Below are positions 32,121-41,189 of a stretch of DNA of 64,000 bases, piece by piece. Source of the stretch: Fibrobacter sp. Lineage in GTDB: Bacteria; Fibrobacterota; Fibrobacteria; Fibrobacterales; Fibrobacteraceae. The translations under genes were made by a program, and so were the position numbers. The notes under the pieces are model-generated. The model made no database searches. It saw only the letters and a program-made list of their open reading frames with translations, and was not told the origin of the DNA. The stretch spans positions 248,001-312,000 of the forward strand of contig JAFPWY010000010.1 of assembly GCA_017412605.1 (NCBI GenBank). The letters are read 5' to 3'. Position 1 is the first letter of the stretch; each line of letters begins with the position of its first letter.

Positions 32121-34439
32121 ATGGCGTATACAAAGTTCTTCCTCTGTATCAGCGTTGTAGTCATGCTCATCGCTTGCGGGGATAACAGCAGTTCTGCTGA
32201 TGCTATTGTGATTGATACATCTTTCGATGTGTCTGAATCCGATATGGTCGTGGCAACCAAAGGTGATTTGCCGGCGTGTACCGACAAACGCGATGGTGCC
32301 ATTGCTTACGTGAAAGACAAAAAGGCTGCCTACATTTGTGACAACGGTAGCTGGGTTCTTGACGACGATGGCAAGTTGTCCTCTAGCAGCAGTAAGACGA
32401 AATCGTCCTCTAGCAGCAGTAAGACGAAATCATCCTCTAGCAGTGGTAAGGCGAAATCATCGTCTAGCAGCGATAAGGCAAAATCATCATCCAGCGGCAA
32501 GAGCTCTTCGTCAGCCAAAGAAAATTCTTCGAGTAGTTCTGAATTCGAGATTAATGACAAGACTATTTCTGGTGTAGCCCAGAAGGGGCCGTTCCTTGCT
32601 CAATCCGTAGTCAAGATTTATGAACTGAACCCAAAGACTTTGGCCAAGACAGGAAAGGTCTTTTCTGGAAAGGTCGATTCAAATGGTGATGGCCGGTTTA
32701 AGGTGCCGAATGTGGAACTATCGAGTTCGTACGCTCTTCTTGAGGTGAAAGGCAAGTTTCGTAATGAGGTGACAGGCGAAGTATCTAGCAATGATATCAC
32801 CCTACACGCTCTCGTCAATCTTGAAGATCGCAAAGAGGTGAACATCAACTTGCTTACGCATTTGACGTATGAACGCATTCTTTACCTGTTTGGAACGGGC
32901 GTTGATTTTGCTAAGGCCAAGAAGCAGGCCGAGTCTGAGTTTTCTAAAGCTTTTTATCTTGGCAGCGAATTTGAAAATTTCGAGGACATGAATATTTTTG
33001 GTGATGGCAAAGAAAGTGCAGCTCTGCTTGCTGTTAGCGTGCTCGTTCTTTATTATGCCAGGACGGATTTGGTTGGGTTCTTGGACACTTTTGTGGATGA
33101 TTTTAGGAAGGATGGTACATGGGACGACGAAACCACTAAATACAAAGTTGGATCCAAATTTGAATATGGGGGGAGTATTTTAGAACGGATTCGTAATAAT
33201 ATTGTGGATTGGAAAATGGGTCCTATTCCTAAATTCGTAATGTACGCGAGTAGGATTGGCTGTAGGCTTCTTGGTGGGTATTGCCATGTAATAGTAACAG
33301 AATGTAATGACGAGGGGGCCTTTATTCCCGAAGGCAATGATTCATGGAATCTTTGCCGAGATAGCATATTGTTTGGCGTTAGTGCTCTTTTTGTGGATAC
33401 GTATGGATGGACTGCAGGAACTGATGGGGAACTGCGGAAGGGCGACTCGACAGAACATTTCTACAAGTATGACGAAGTCTTAAAAGAGTGGAATCATGTA
33501 TCATGGAACGATAGGATCCTTGGACTCAACGGATGTACGGTAAAACGTGAAGGTGAAGTTGGCTTGAGCCCCAAGGATGATTCTTATTATGTTTGCACGC
33601 ATACTGCGGATTTTGAACTAGGATTAGTGCTTTACGTGTGGAAGAAAGCGCAAGAAATAGATTTCATTAGACGCGATGAAAAATGCGAAAGTGAAAACAT
33701 TGGCCGGATTGTTGCCGGAATAGATACCGTTACAAACAAGTATTACTGCTCGACAAATGGTTGGGTGGACTTTATGGCTTGGAGTTTTAGCGTGCCGAAG
33801 GAATTCCGTTTTAACCCGGATATTGATTATGGAACCATGATAGACACTCGCGACGGCAAGAAGTATAGGACTGTGAATATTGGAGAACAGGTATGGATGG
33901 CGGAAAACCTCAATTATGCGGGTGACGGGATCGGACATTGCTACGACGATGTTCCTGAAAACTGCGAAGTGGGTGGACGCCTTTATAAATGGGATGTGGC
34001 AAAGAATGTTTGCCCCGAGGGCTGGCATTTGCCTTCAAAGGAAGAATTCGAAATATTGTTCTCTGCCGTGGAACTCGTATATGACGAATATGACAAGACG
34101 CAATATAGCTTTGCCGATATGTTCAAGGCAACTAGCGGTTGGAAGAACGTTAATTCGAACTGGACTCAAGGCCTGGACAAGGTCGGCTTTTCTGCAGTGC
34201 CCGCAGGGGGAAAACATATTGAAACATATCGTCAGCCAGAATACAATCTTGCAGGCTATCTTGCGTTCTTTTTGACCTCAACCGAATACGATGAAAATTC
34301 TGTGTACATAATGATGTTGGAATCGGATAAGGCTTCTATAGTATTCGGCATTGACATTGACGCACCTGTCGAAGCCACAAAGAATTCGGGGTATTCTGTT
34401 CGCTGCCTCAAGGATGCTGCTAGCTCAGTCGTTCCTTAA
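32121..34439 (+). CDS. Large FISUMP-domain lipoprotein with Ser-rich repeat linker
   Basis: 772 residues from the ATG at 32121; AAGGAG ends 6 bases before it, and the in-frame TTG upstream is rejected. Lipobox MLIAC then GDNSS. Residues about 85-145 are a Ser/Lys linker encoded by 27-bp DNA repeats. Then comes a beta-rich KTISGVAQKGPFLAQSVVKIYEL segment (about 151-300), which recurs in other Fibrobacter lipoproteins as I recall. The C-terminus (about 570-772) is a FISUMP domain: DTRDGKKYRTVNIGEQVWMA, AENLNY, CPEGWHLPSKEEFE, VGFSAVPAG and SVRCLKD. It is probably surface-exposed. The 3' end overlaps the convergent recD2 gene by 20 bases. Confidence 0.85.
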   Translation: MAYTKFFLCISVVVMLIACGDNSSSADAIVIDTSFDVSESDMVVATKGDLPACTDKRDGAIAYVKDKKAAYICDNGSWVLDDDGKLSSSSSKTKSSSSSSKTKSSSSSGKAKSSSSSDKAKSSSSGKSSSSAKENSSSSSEFEINDKTISGVAQKGPFLAQSVVKIYELNPKTLAKTGKVFSGKVDSNGDGRFKVPNVELSSSYALLEVKGKFRNEVTGEVSSNDITLHALVNLEDRKEVNINLLTHLTYERILYLFGTGVDFAKAKKQAESEFSKAFYLGSEFENFEDMNIFGDGKESAALLAVSVLVLYYARTDLVGFLDTFVDDFRKDGTWDDETTKYKVGSKFEYGGSILERIRNNIVDWKMGPIPKFVMYASRIGCRLLGGYCHVIVTECNDEGAFIPEGNDSWNLCRDSILFGVSALFVDTYGWTAGTDGELRKGDSTEHFYKYDEVLKEWNHVSWNDRILGLNGCTVKREGEVGLSPKDDSYYVCTHTADFELGLVLYVWKKAQEIDFIRRDEKCESENIGRIVAGIDTVTNKYYCSTNGWVDFMAWSFSVPKEFRFNPDIDYGTMIDTRDGKKYRTVNIGEQVWMAENLNYAGDGIGHCYDDVPENCEVGGRLYKWDVAKNVCPEGWHLPSKEEFEILFSAVELVYDEYDKTQYSFADMFKATSGWKNVNSNWTQGLDKVGFSAVPAGGKHIETYRQPEYNLAGYLAFFLTSTEYDENSVYIMMLESDKASIVFGIDIDAPVEATKNSGYSVRCLKDAASSVVP
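32379..32486 (+). repeat. Four tandem 27-bp repeats in the lipoprotein linker
   Basis: Units start at 32379, 32406, 32433 and 32460, each TCCTCTAGCAGC or a near form followed by AAGACGAAATC. The first two differ by one base. At nine codons each, loss or gain keeps the frame. Confidence 0.88.
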
Positions 34440-36579
34440 GCCTCGTATACCGCTTTGTACTGCGGTTATTGCGCACGGCCTGGTGGAATGCTCCCGGTGC
34501 CGACAGCACCCACACGTGGCCTTTCGCGCGGGTGATGGCTGTGTAGATGAGGTTCCGCTGTAGCATCATGTAGTGGCTGGAATCGAGAATCACGATGACG
34601 GCGGGGTATTCGCTGCCCTGGCTCTTGTGGATGGTGCAGGCGTAGGCGAGGGCAAGCTGGTCCATTTCGTCGCTTTCGTATTCCACGGTCTTGTCTTCGT
34701 AGAATACCGTTACCTTGTTCGTGCTCTTGCCGATGCGGTAAATGATTCCCGTGTCGCCGTTGAATACGTTCTTGTCGTAGTTGTTGCGGATTTGCATCAC
34801 ACGGTCGCCTTCGCTCCAGCGGATGCCGGCTATTCGGTGGCGCTCGACTCCGGCCCTTGTCGGGGTCCTTTCCGGGTTGAGGATGTCTTGCAAAAAGGTG
34901 TTGAGCTCGAACGTGCCGAGCGGTCCCTTGCGCATCGGGGTGAGCAGCTGCATTTCTGTTTTGAGGTCGACATTGATTTTGCTGCGGACGCCGCTAGCGA
35001 GCAGTTCCCGGACAATCTCTCTTGCCTGCTCTGGCGTTTCGAAGGGGATAAAGTGGAAGTTCGGCCCGTCGATAGGCGCTGGCGTGATGCCTTGGTTGAT
35101 TTTGGCGGCCTTGTCGGCGATGTCGTTTCCGCCGGATTGCCTAAAGATATGCTGCAAGCGGATGTTCGGGATTTGTGGGCATTGGAGCAAATCGTTGAGC
35201 ACGTTGCCCGGGCCCACGCTCGGCAGCTGGTTTGCATCTCCGATGAATACAATGCGGGTTCTCAGCGGTGTCGCCTCGAGAATGGCTGCGGCAAGCCATG
35301 TGTCGACCATGCTGAATTCGTCGATGACGAGCAAATCGCATTCCAGCTGGTTGCCAATATCTTTGTTGAACTTGCCCGTGATGGGGTCCACCTCGAGCAG
35401 GCGGTGGATGGTGCAGGCGTCTTCGCCGCTGCATTCGCTCATGCGTTTGGCGGCGCGCCCCGTGGGGGCGGCAAGGCGTATCTTTTCGCCCATTTTTCGG
35501 GCGAGGTGCAAAATTCCCTTGAGAATCGTCGTCTTGCCCGTGCCCGGTCCGCCGGTGATGACGCTAATCTTGTACGAGATTGCCATCGATATGGCCTGCC
35601 GCTGTATGGGGTCGAATGCGAACTTGTGCTCGCGTTCCCAGTCTACCAGTTTGTTTTCGAAACCGTCAATGGGCAACCGGTTCCCTTGCAGGCGCAGAAG
35701 GATGTTGTCCGCGATGTTCTGCTCGGCGCGGAAGATGGGCGGGAAAAAGCAGTCGTCGTTGACGCGCTTGATGCGTTCCCTGCCGCAGAGTTCCTCGAAC
35801 TTCTCCAGAATGGTGTTATAGGCGTCTTCGTCCTCGTAGGTGAGGCGCAGGTTCTTGGCCGTGCGCTCCAGAAGAGCTCCCTTGGGGAGGAAAACGTGCC
35901 CGTCGCTTGTCGATTCCTGCAAGGTGTAGAGGATTGCAGCTTCGAGCCTGACGGGGCTGTCCTTCGGGAAGCCTATCTTGGTCGCGATTTCGTCCGCCTT
36001 GACAAAGCCGATGCCGTAGACGTCCTCGCAGAGCATGTAGGGGTTGTCCTTGATGCGGCGGATGGTGTCTTGGCCGTACTTGGTCCAAAGCTTTTTGGCG
36101 ATGCTCCCGGTGATGTCGTGCTGGTACAGGAACAGCATGGTTTCCCTGCTGTGGCGGTTCTCTTGCCAGCGGGCGAGGAACAGTTCGGCCTTCTTCGCAG
36201 TCAGTCCCTTGATTTTCGTCTTGCGGAATGTGTCCGGCTCGTTGTCGAGGATGTCGGCTGTCCTGTCCCCGAAAACGGCTACGATGCTGGCTGCCGTCTT
36301 GGGGCCGATTCCCGGAAAAAGCCCGCTAGAGAGGTAAGACTCGATGCTGCTGTCCTCAGGTGCGAGGATTTCGAACCCGGTGCATACGAACTGCGGCCCG
36401 AATTTCGGGTGCCGACCCCAATCCCCCGTAAGTTTCAGCGATTCCCCCGTCGAAAGCTCCGGGAAATTCCCGGTGACCACCACGACCTTTTGGGTCTCGG
36501 CGTCCGTCAGTCGCATGACCGTAAAACCGTTCTGCGGATTGTGGAAGGTGATTGTCTTTATGCTGCCGGTGAGGATCAT
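34420..36579 (-). CDS. recD2: ATP-dependent DNA helicase RecD2
   Basis: 719 residues from the ATG at 36577-36579 (MILTGSIKTITFHNPQNGFT), the usual RecD2 start; the frame is open 23 codons further upstream. It has the N-terminal OB-like domain, a helix-hairpin-helix region (LFPGIGPKTAASIVAVFG), Walker A VITGGPGTGKTTIL, LAAPTGRAAKRM, Walker B LLVIDEFSMVD, the GDANQLPSVGPG motif III, and a UvrD-like C-terminus (YACTIHKSQGSE, TAITRAKGHV). RecD2 works without RecBC as a 5'-3' helicase in repair. It is monocistronic; its last 20 bases overlap the convergent FISUMP lipoprotein gene. Confidence 0.95.
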   Translation of the reverse strand: MILTGSIKTITFHNPQNGFTVMRLTDAETQKVVVVTGNFPELSTGESLKLTGDWGRHPKFGPQFVCTGFEILAPEDSSIESYLSSGLFPGIGPKTAASIVAVFGDRTADILDNEPDTFRKTKIKGLTAKKAELFLARWQENRHSRETMLFLYQHDITGSIAKKLWTKYGQDTIRRIKDNPYMLCEDVYGIGFVKADEIATKIGFPKDSPVRLEAAILYTLQESTSDGHVFLPKGALLERTAKNLRLTYEDEDAYNTILEKFEELCGRERIKRVNDDCFFPPIFRAEQNIADNILLRLQGNRLPIDGFENKLVDWEREHKFAFDPIQRQAISMAISYKISVITGGPGTGKTTILKGILHLARKMGEKIRLAAPTGRAAKRMSECSGEDACTIHRLLEVDPITGKFNKDIGNQLECDLLVIDEFSMVDTWLAAAILEATPLRTRIVFIGDANQLPSVGPGNVLNDLLQCPQIPNIRLQHIFRQSGGNDIADKAAKINQGITPAPIDGPNFHFIPFETPEQAREIVRELLASGVRSKINVDLKTEMQLLTPMRKGPLGTFELNTFLQDILNPERTPTRAGVERHRIAGIRWSEGDRVMQIRNNYDKNVFNGDTGIIYRIGKSTNKVTVFYEDKTVEYESDEMDQLALAYACTIHKSQGSEYPAVIVILDSSHYMMLQRNLIYTAITRAKGHVWVLSAPGAFHQAVRNNRSTKRYTRLKERLS

Positions 36580-36624
36580 TGTTTTGACCGGGGTCCGTGG
36601 ATAGGCGTTGTCGACTATAAACAG

Positions 36625-36653
36625 AAAAAAACGGAGTGTTTTTCGCACTCCGC
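36625..36653 (-). terminator. Intrinsic terminator after the 31-residue gene
   Basis: On the minus strand: CGGAGTG, CGAAAAA loop, CACTCCG and seven Ts. It lies 35 bases after the small gene's stop and just upstream of recD2. Confidence 0.88.
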
Positions 36654-36687
36654 TTTTCAGGAAATTACAAGAAAATGCTAACGGATA

Positions 36688-36783
36688 TTAGCGAAGTTTC
36701 TTTTTCTGGCGGTCACGACGACGGCGTTTTTTACGCTTGTGGGTCGCAATCTTCCTGCGCTTTCTTTTCTTTCCGCAAGGCAT
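36688..36783 (-). CDS. 31-residue AURKAIP1/COX24-domain ribosomal-type protein
   Basis: ATG at 36781-36783, stop at 36688-36690. The product starts MPCGKKRKRRKIATHKRKKR and ends in KKKLR; over half of the residues are Lys or Arg. This is the small bacterial relative of mitochondrial mS38 (COX24 C-terminal domain), found in Bacteroidota and relatives and associated with the small ribosomal subunit. A GGAG precedes the ATG by 7 bases (CGGAGATACAAC). A strong terminator follows. It lies alone between dusA and recD2. It is easy to miss because of its length. Confidence 0.85.
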   Translation of the reverse strand: MPCGKKRKRRKIATHKRKKRRRRDRQKKKLR

Positions 36784-36894
36784 GTTGTATCTCCGTTAAA
36801 GGTTAAACTGAAAATTGTGCTCCCAAATAGAGAAAAATTTGGCCGTTTTGTCAAGGGGGAAAGACCCCCTAAAAACCCCTTTTTTGGCCCGTTT

Positions 36895-37923
36895 TTATTC
36901 TTTTACCTGGTCCATTGCCTGGCGGATCAGGGCGACGGCTTCTCCGCGGCCCCTTGCCTTGGGGGACTCGTTGCTGAGCATTTGGCGATACCTTCGGGCA
37001 CCGGGGAGTCCGGCGAACAGCCCGTAGAGGTGCTTTACGAGAATCGTGGCGGGGCATCCGTCGTCGGTCTGCTTTTCTACGTAGGGGAGGTAGGCTTCCA
37101 GGAGCGCTTTCCGGGTCGCGGGGCGTGCTTTCCCTGCGATAATATCGGCGGGATTGTCGCTTTCGGGGCGGATGTCGCCGAAAATCCGTTCGTCGGCATC
37201 GTGCAGGAACCACGGGTTCTCGTACGCTTCGCGGCCGACCATCACCCCGTCCAGGTCCTTAAGTTGCTCCTCCACTTGGTCGAGCGTCTTGATACCGCCG
37301 TTGATGCTGATGTTCAGGTCCGGCATCTCGGCCTTGAGGCGGTGAACAAAATCGTAGTGCAGCGGCGGGACCTCGCGGTTCTCCTTGGGGCTGAGACCTT
37401 GGAGCCAGGCCTTGCGCGCGTGGATGATGAACACCTTGCAACCCGCGTCGCGGATAGTTTGTATAAAATCAGTAAAGAATTCCCAGCTGTCGAACTCGTC
37501 GACCCCGATGCGGCACTTGATGGACACGGGGATGCTCACCGCATCTTGCATGGCCTTGAAACAGTCGGCGACGATGTTCTTGTCCTTCATGAGGCATGCG
37601 CCGAAGTTCCCGTTCTGCACGCGGTCCGAAGGGCATCCGCAGTTCAGGTTCACTTCCTGGAATCCCGCGGATTCTACGAGCTTGGATGCGCGCGCGAGAT
37701 CTGTTGGGTTGCTGCCTCCGAGCTGTAACACTGCGGGCTGTTCGAGCGGTTCGTGCCCGAGGAATATGTCGGTATTTTCGCAATGCAAGAGCCCGCTTGC
37801 CACGACCATCTCGCTGTAGAGCAGAACGTTCCGCGAAAGCAGACGCAAAAAATAGCGCTCGTGACGGTCGGTGCAGTCAAGCATCGGCGCAATGGAAAGA
37901 CGGCGACAGTGGTCCAGATTCAT
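36895..37923 (-). CDS. dusA: tRNA-dihydrouridine synthase A
   Basis: 342 residues starting at MNLDHCRRLSIAPMLDCTDR; eight codons further upstream another ATG is in frame, but family members start near this point. DusA landmarks are APMLDCTDRHERYF, SEMVVASGLL, VLQLGGSNP, EVNLNCGCPSDRVQ with the catalytic Cys, IKCRIGVDE, FIIHARKAWLQGLSPKENRE, ISINGGI and DGVMVGREAYENPW. It is an FMN enzyme that makes dihydrouridine in the tRNA D-loop. It complements the second Dus enzyme at 15140. It is divergent from module D. Confidence 0.93.
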   Translation of the reverse strand: MNLDHCRRLSIAPMLDCTDRHERYFLRLLSRNVLLYSEMVVASGLLHCENTDIFLGHEPLEQPAVLQLGGSNPTDLARASKLVESAGFQEVNLNCGCPSDRVQNGNFGACLMKDKNIVADCFKAMQDAVSIPVSIKCRIGVDEFDSWEFFTDFIQTIRDAGCKVFIIHARKAWLQGLSPKENREVPPLHYDFVHRLKAEMPDLNISINGGIKTLDQVEEQLKDLDGVMVGREAYENPWFLHDADERIFGDIRPESDNPADIIAGKARPATRKALLEAYLPYVEKQTDDGCPATILVKHLYGLFAGLPGARRYRQMLSNESPKARGRGEAVALIRQAMDQVKE

Positions 37924-37963
37924 GCGGGCAAATGTAGAAAAAATCATATTGTGCCAGCTAGGG

Positions 37964-38076
37964 TGTATAATGATTTTTTGAATTTTTGAAATTATACGTA
38001 AAATTATACAATTTGAATAGAAAAACGCAATTTTTGTATAAAAAATGATTCCATGCGGCTAGGCATGAAATATATT
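37964..38076 (+). promoter_or_regulatory. Promoter and repeat sites of module D
   Basis: TATATT at 38071-38076 sits 6 bases before the ATG at 38083. TGTATAA occurs at 37964-37970 and again at 38035-38041 (71 bases apart), with inverted copies ATTATAC at 37991-37997 and 38003-38009 between. CATGC and GCATG flank GGCTAG at 38052-38067 just before the -10 box. No convincing -35 box is seen, which fits activator dependence. Confidence 0.55.
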
Positions 38077-38082
38077 TAGGGT

Positions 38083-38925
38083 ATGATGAAATCCGTAATT
38101 GAATATGAAGACTATCGTTTGTTTATGAACGACTATTACCGGTGGAAAAAGCAGACTTCCGCTTTTTCCTGGCGTGATTTTACTAAGAAGGGCGGTTTCA
38201 CTTCGCCTAACCATATGAAGTTGGTGTGCGAAGGCAAGAGCGGCCTTTCTAAAACCGGGGTTGAACGTGCCGCCGACGCCATGGACCTTGTGGGGGCCGA
38301 ACGCGAGTATTTTCGACAGTTGGTGAAGTTTGGTCAAGCCAAAAAGGATGCCGACAAAAAGGCTGCCTATACCGAAATGAAGGAAATCGCGTGTGCTCGC
38401 AAAGTCCGTGTTCTGGAAGGCGAATCGATGTCTTTCTACGAGTCATGGAAATTCCCGGTACTTCGCGAACTGGCCCCCATGATGCCGGGCGCAAAACCGC
38501 TCGATATCGCCAGGGCTTGCGGTAATGCTTTTTCGGCAGAAGAGGTTCGCAATGCGCTTGCTTTCCTGACACGGGCGAAATTCCTTAAAAAGACGGCCGA
38601 CGATGTGTATGAACAGGTGAATCGTTCGTTACGGATGTCTGTTGCTGCCATGCCGATGCTTGTCCGCGAGATGCACAAGGAAATGGCCGGCTTCGCAAAG
38701 GACGCTGTTGAAAAGTACCCTGTAGATGAACGCAACTTTACGGGTGTCACTATGGGCATAGATGACGAAGACTATGCCGAGATCTTGAAAGAATTGGAAA
38801 AATGTCGCAAGAGAATCATCTCTATTGCGAGTGCCAAAAAAGGCGGCAATCGCGTGTATCGCTTGAATATGCAGCTATTCCCGCTTACAGATAAAGTTCA
38901 AAAACATGAATCCTCATTAAAGTAA
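38083..38925 (+). CDS. TIGR02147/DUF4423-family regulator-like protein (module D)
   Basis: 280 residues. It opens with the YEDYRLFMNDYYRWKKQ segment, then an HTH-like FSWRDFTKKGGFTSPNHMKL, CEGKSGLSKTGVERAADAM and AEREYFRQLVKFGQAKKDADKKAAY. The conserved FYESWKFPVLRELAPMMPGA motif follows, then a winged-helix-like FSAEEVRNALAFLTRAKFLKK. The C-terminus contains the YRLNMQLFPLT motif shared with copies B and C. A lipoprotein gene follows 11 bases later, its AAGGAG overlapping this stop. DNA binding is inferred from the fold; the target is probably its own upstream repeats. Confidence 0.87.
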   Translation: MMKSVIEYEDYRLFMNDYYRWKKQTSAFSWRDFTKKGGFTSPNHMKLVCEGKSGLSKTGVERAADAMDLVGAEREYFRQLVKFGQAKKDADKKAAYTEMKEIACARKVRVLEGESMSFYESWKFPVLRELAPMMPGAKPLDIARACGNAFSAEEVRNALAFLTRAKFLKKTADDVYEQVNRSLRMSVAAMPMLVREMHKEMAGFAKDAVEKYPVDERNFTGVTMGIDDEDYAEILKELEKCRKRIISIASAKKGGNRVYRLNMQLFPLTDKVQKHESSLK

Positions 38926-38936
38926 GGAGCATAACC

Positions 38937-40163
38937 ATGAATAAGAAAATCATTATTTTTGCCTCGACCTTTGCCGCACTGGTTGCTTGCTCCGAATCGG
39001 AGAAGGTTGCGGGGGGGACTATCGAGGACCAGAATGCCGCTTCGGATAAGCAAGTGAGAGAATGGCTCAATTTCGGTACGGAATGGAATGAATCCTCGTA
39101 TGCTAAATTTGAGGGTGGCAGATCGGCCGTATCGGGCGATGGTAACGGAGGGCGAGTGGAATGCGTTGCCGATAGCGCGTCCCTTGCGATGACGATGCAG
39201 ATTTATAATTCCAGTGCTGTTTCCACCATGAGTGGAAATAGACTTGTGAATTCGTGCGATTCAGTATTTGCGGAATTCAAGGCCGAATGCGACAAGGCGC
39301 CTAATAGCGAGTTCTATACGCCAAGTAATGGCTGTAAGGATGGTGCTTTTGAAGCCGTATGCCTCATGAAACACATTGCGAGCGATTCTGCAAACAAGCA
39401 GGTGTCGGGTTATATCGATATTGCCGTGGAACGTTGTAACGAGATGACGAGGAACGCTCGAAGTTCCTCATGGCTAGGTGGTATGTCTATGTCGTCTTCT
39501 TCAACAGAGTTAGATGGTTCAAGTTCTTCGATCATCATTGAAGAAGTGCCGGAAATAGAGCCTGTTCGCGATACCGCAATAACCGTCAATTACAACAGTA
39601 CTCTAGAAAACTATGTCTTGCAGTTTGCGGAGAATGCAGAACAACTCTCGTTTGACGAACATGTAATTGCGTATAACGGTTCTCCTGACAGGGGGTGCTC
39701 AAATTATGCCCAAAACATTACGAATGAAAATCCGTACGATGTGGTCAGAAATACTCCTATGGTTCAAATGGATACAAGTGATATATGGAAGTGTTTCCCG
39801 ATGACTGCAAAGATTCTGGACGAACACCCGAGGGAAGCGAATTGCCGTTACTTTATGACGCTCGTTGGTGATGGTAGCCAACCCACAGGGCATGTTTTAA
39901 GTCGCATTGCAGGCGATACACTTGAATTTACGTCGGTGAATCCGTCTGCGATTCCGGGTGGATATTGTATGGCAACTTGTATGTTCTTCTCTGTGTTCTT
40001 CTTGATTGAGGACTGCGAGAATGAGTTTAATCCGACGGCTCCAGAAGGTGTTTACAACTCATTCACGAGTGAATTATGGAAATGCGGAGGGGATGATCTT
40101 AGCGGGAGCAGCAATGTAGGTGCTTATGGCGAATGGTTTAATGGAAAATTAATTGAAAATTAA
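38937..40163 (+). CDS. Lipoprotein of module D
   Basis: 408 residues. The signal peptide ends in a lipobox (LVAC, then SESEKV). The N-terminal domain carries the module-type pattern also seen in B and C: NSCDSVFAEFKAEC followed by EAVCLMK, with paired Cys. A Ser-rich linker (MSSSSTELDGSSSS) lies near residue 190. The C-terminal half is beta-rich with several Cys and does not resemble B or C. Translation is closely linked to the regulator gene. It is probably surface-exposed; function unknown. Confidence 0.78.
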   Translation: MNKKIIIFASTFAALVACSESEKVAGGTIEDQNAASDKQVREWLNFGTEWNESSYAKFEGGRSAVSGDGNGGRVECVADSASLAMTMQIYNSSAVSTMSGNRLVNSCDSVFAEFKAECDKAPNSEFYTPSNGCKDGAFEAVCLMKHIASDSANKQVSGYIDIAVERCNEMTRNARSSSWLGGMSMSSSSTELDGSSSSIIIEEVPEIEPVRDTAITVNYNSTLENYVLQFAENAEQLSFDEHVIAYNGSPDRGCSNYAQNITNENPYDVVRNTPMVQMDTSDIWKCFPMTAKILDEHPREANCRYFMTLVGDGSQPTGHVLSRIAGDTLEFTSVNPSAIPGGYCMATCMFFSVFFLIEDCENEFNPTAPEGVYNSFTSELWKCGGDDLSGSSNVGAYGEWFNGKLIEN

Positions 40164-40192
40164 AGAACAGTTCAAAAAGATTTTAATAATTT

Positions 40193-40217
40193 AAAGGGGC
40201 GTATACGCCTCTTTTTT
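40193..40217 (+). terminator. Terminator after module D
   Basis: AGGGGCGTATACGCCTC followed by six Ts. The GGCGTATACGCC core is fully palindromic. Confidence 0.82.
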
Positions 40218-40232
40218 GCTATAATATATTAT

Positions 40233-41144
40233 ATGAGTCAAATACGTAAAATAGTCGTTGCTGGCGGGACGCACGGGAACGAGCGGACGGGTGTTCGCTT
40301 GGTCGAGAAGTGGATGGTGTGCCCCGAATGCTACAGCACGTGCTGCCCCAGCGCCGAAGTTTCTCTGGTGCTTGCGAACCCGGAGGCAGTGCGCCTCAAC
40401 CGGCGTTACCGCGACTTTGATTTGAATCGTTCTTTTTCGCAGACGAGCCTTGATATGAACGCGGAACCGCAGCAGTACGAGTTTCGGCGTGCGCGCGAGC
40501 TGAACCGCATTTACGGCCCGAAGGGTGCGAAAACCAAGACAGACTTGTTGCTCGATGTACACAATACGGGTTCGAACATGGGACTGTGCCTGATTCTTTC
40601 GGCTCGTGACCCGTTCACGATGAAGGCTTCGGCAGTGCTTACGCAGGAATTTGACGATGCCCGCATTTATTACCAGCCGGAGGAACGCTCTGCATCGCCT
40701 TATTTTGGTACCGTCGCGAAGGCGGACGTGTGCGTGGAAATTGGCCCTCAGCAGCACGGCACTCTAGATGCCCGCCTGTTCGAACGGACCGAAAAATTGG
40801 TGAAGCGTTACCTGGAACTTGCGGACGAATGGAACCACGGAGAGCTCCAGAAGCGCTCTCCTATCCAGGTGGAAGTCTATACGCAACTGCGCGATCTCGG
40901 TTACCCGAAGGCATGGGCCGGAGCCCCTATCGAGGCGATGATTCACCCGGATTTGCTGGGACACGATTTCAGTGAACTCAAGAAGGGCGATAAGCTGTTC
41001 CGCACTTTTGACGGGAAGGATATCCTTTACGAAGGCGAGGCGGATGGTCGCGAGAGTGTGTGGCCTATCTTTATTAATGAACCCGCGTATTACGAGAAGG
41101 ACATTGCGATGAGCCTGACTGTAAAGACCGTGGAAATGTGGTAG
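40233..41144 (+). CDS. Aspartoacylase / succinylglutamate desuccinylase-family zinc hydrolase
   Basis: 303 residues. Zinc ligands are visible as GGTHGNERTG near residue 12 (His and Glu) and LLLDVHNTGSN near residue 105 (His), with NRRYRDFDLNRSF as the carboxylate-binding region and CVEIGPQQHG holding the catalytic Glu. This matches aspartoacylases, which split N-acetylaspartate; a different acyl amino acid cannot be excluded. TATAAT at 40220-40225 lies 7 bases before the ATG, again suggesting a leaderless transcript. It is followed 45 bases later by an unrelated gene. Confidence 0.88.
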   Translation: MSQIRKIVVAGGTHGNERTGVRLVEKWMVCPECYSTCCPSAEVSLVLANPEAVRLNRRYRDFDLNRSFSQTSLDMNAEPQQYEFRRARELNRIYGPKGAKTKTDLLLDVHNTGSNMGLCLILSARDPFTMKASAVLTQEFDDARIYYQPEERSASPYFGTVAKADVCVEIGPQQHGTLDARLFERTEKLVKRYLELADEWNHGELQKRSPIQVEVYTQLRDLGYPKAWAGAPIEAMIHPDLLGHDFSELKKGDKLFRTFDGKDILYEGEADGRESVWPIFINEPAYYEKDIAMSLTVKTVEMW

Positions 41145-41189
41145 CGCCTTTGGCGCCCTGTTTGACGATTTGTTATTAGGAATAAGAAA

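Noticed and set aside
32379-32520. Possible CRISPR array
   Set aside because: The units are contiguous without spacers and encode a Ser-rich linker; there are no cas genes in the window.
36739-37728. Plus-strand 329-residue frame opposite dusA
   Set aside because: The minus strand shows every DusA motif; the plus frame is a shadow in GC-rich DNA.
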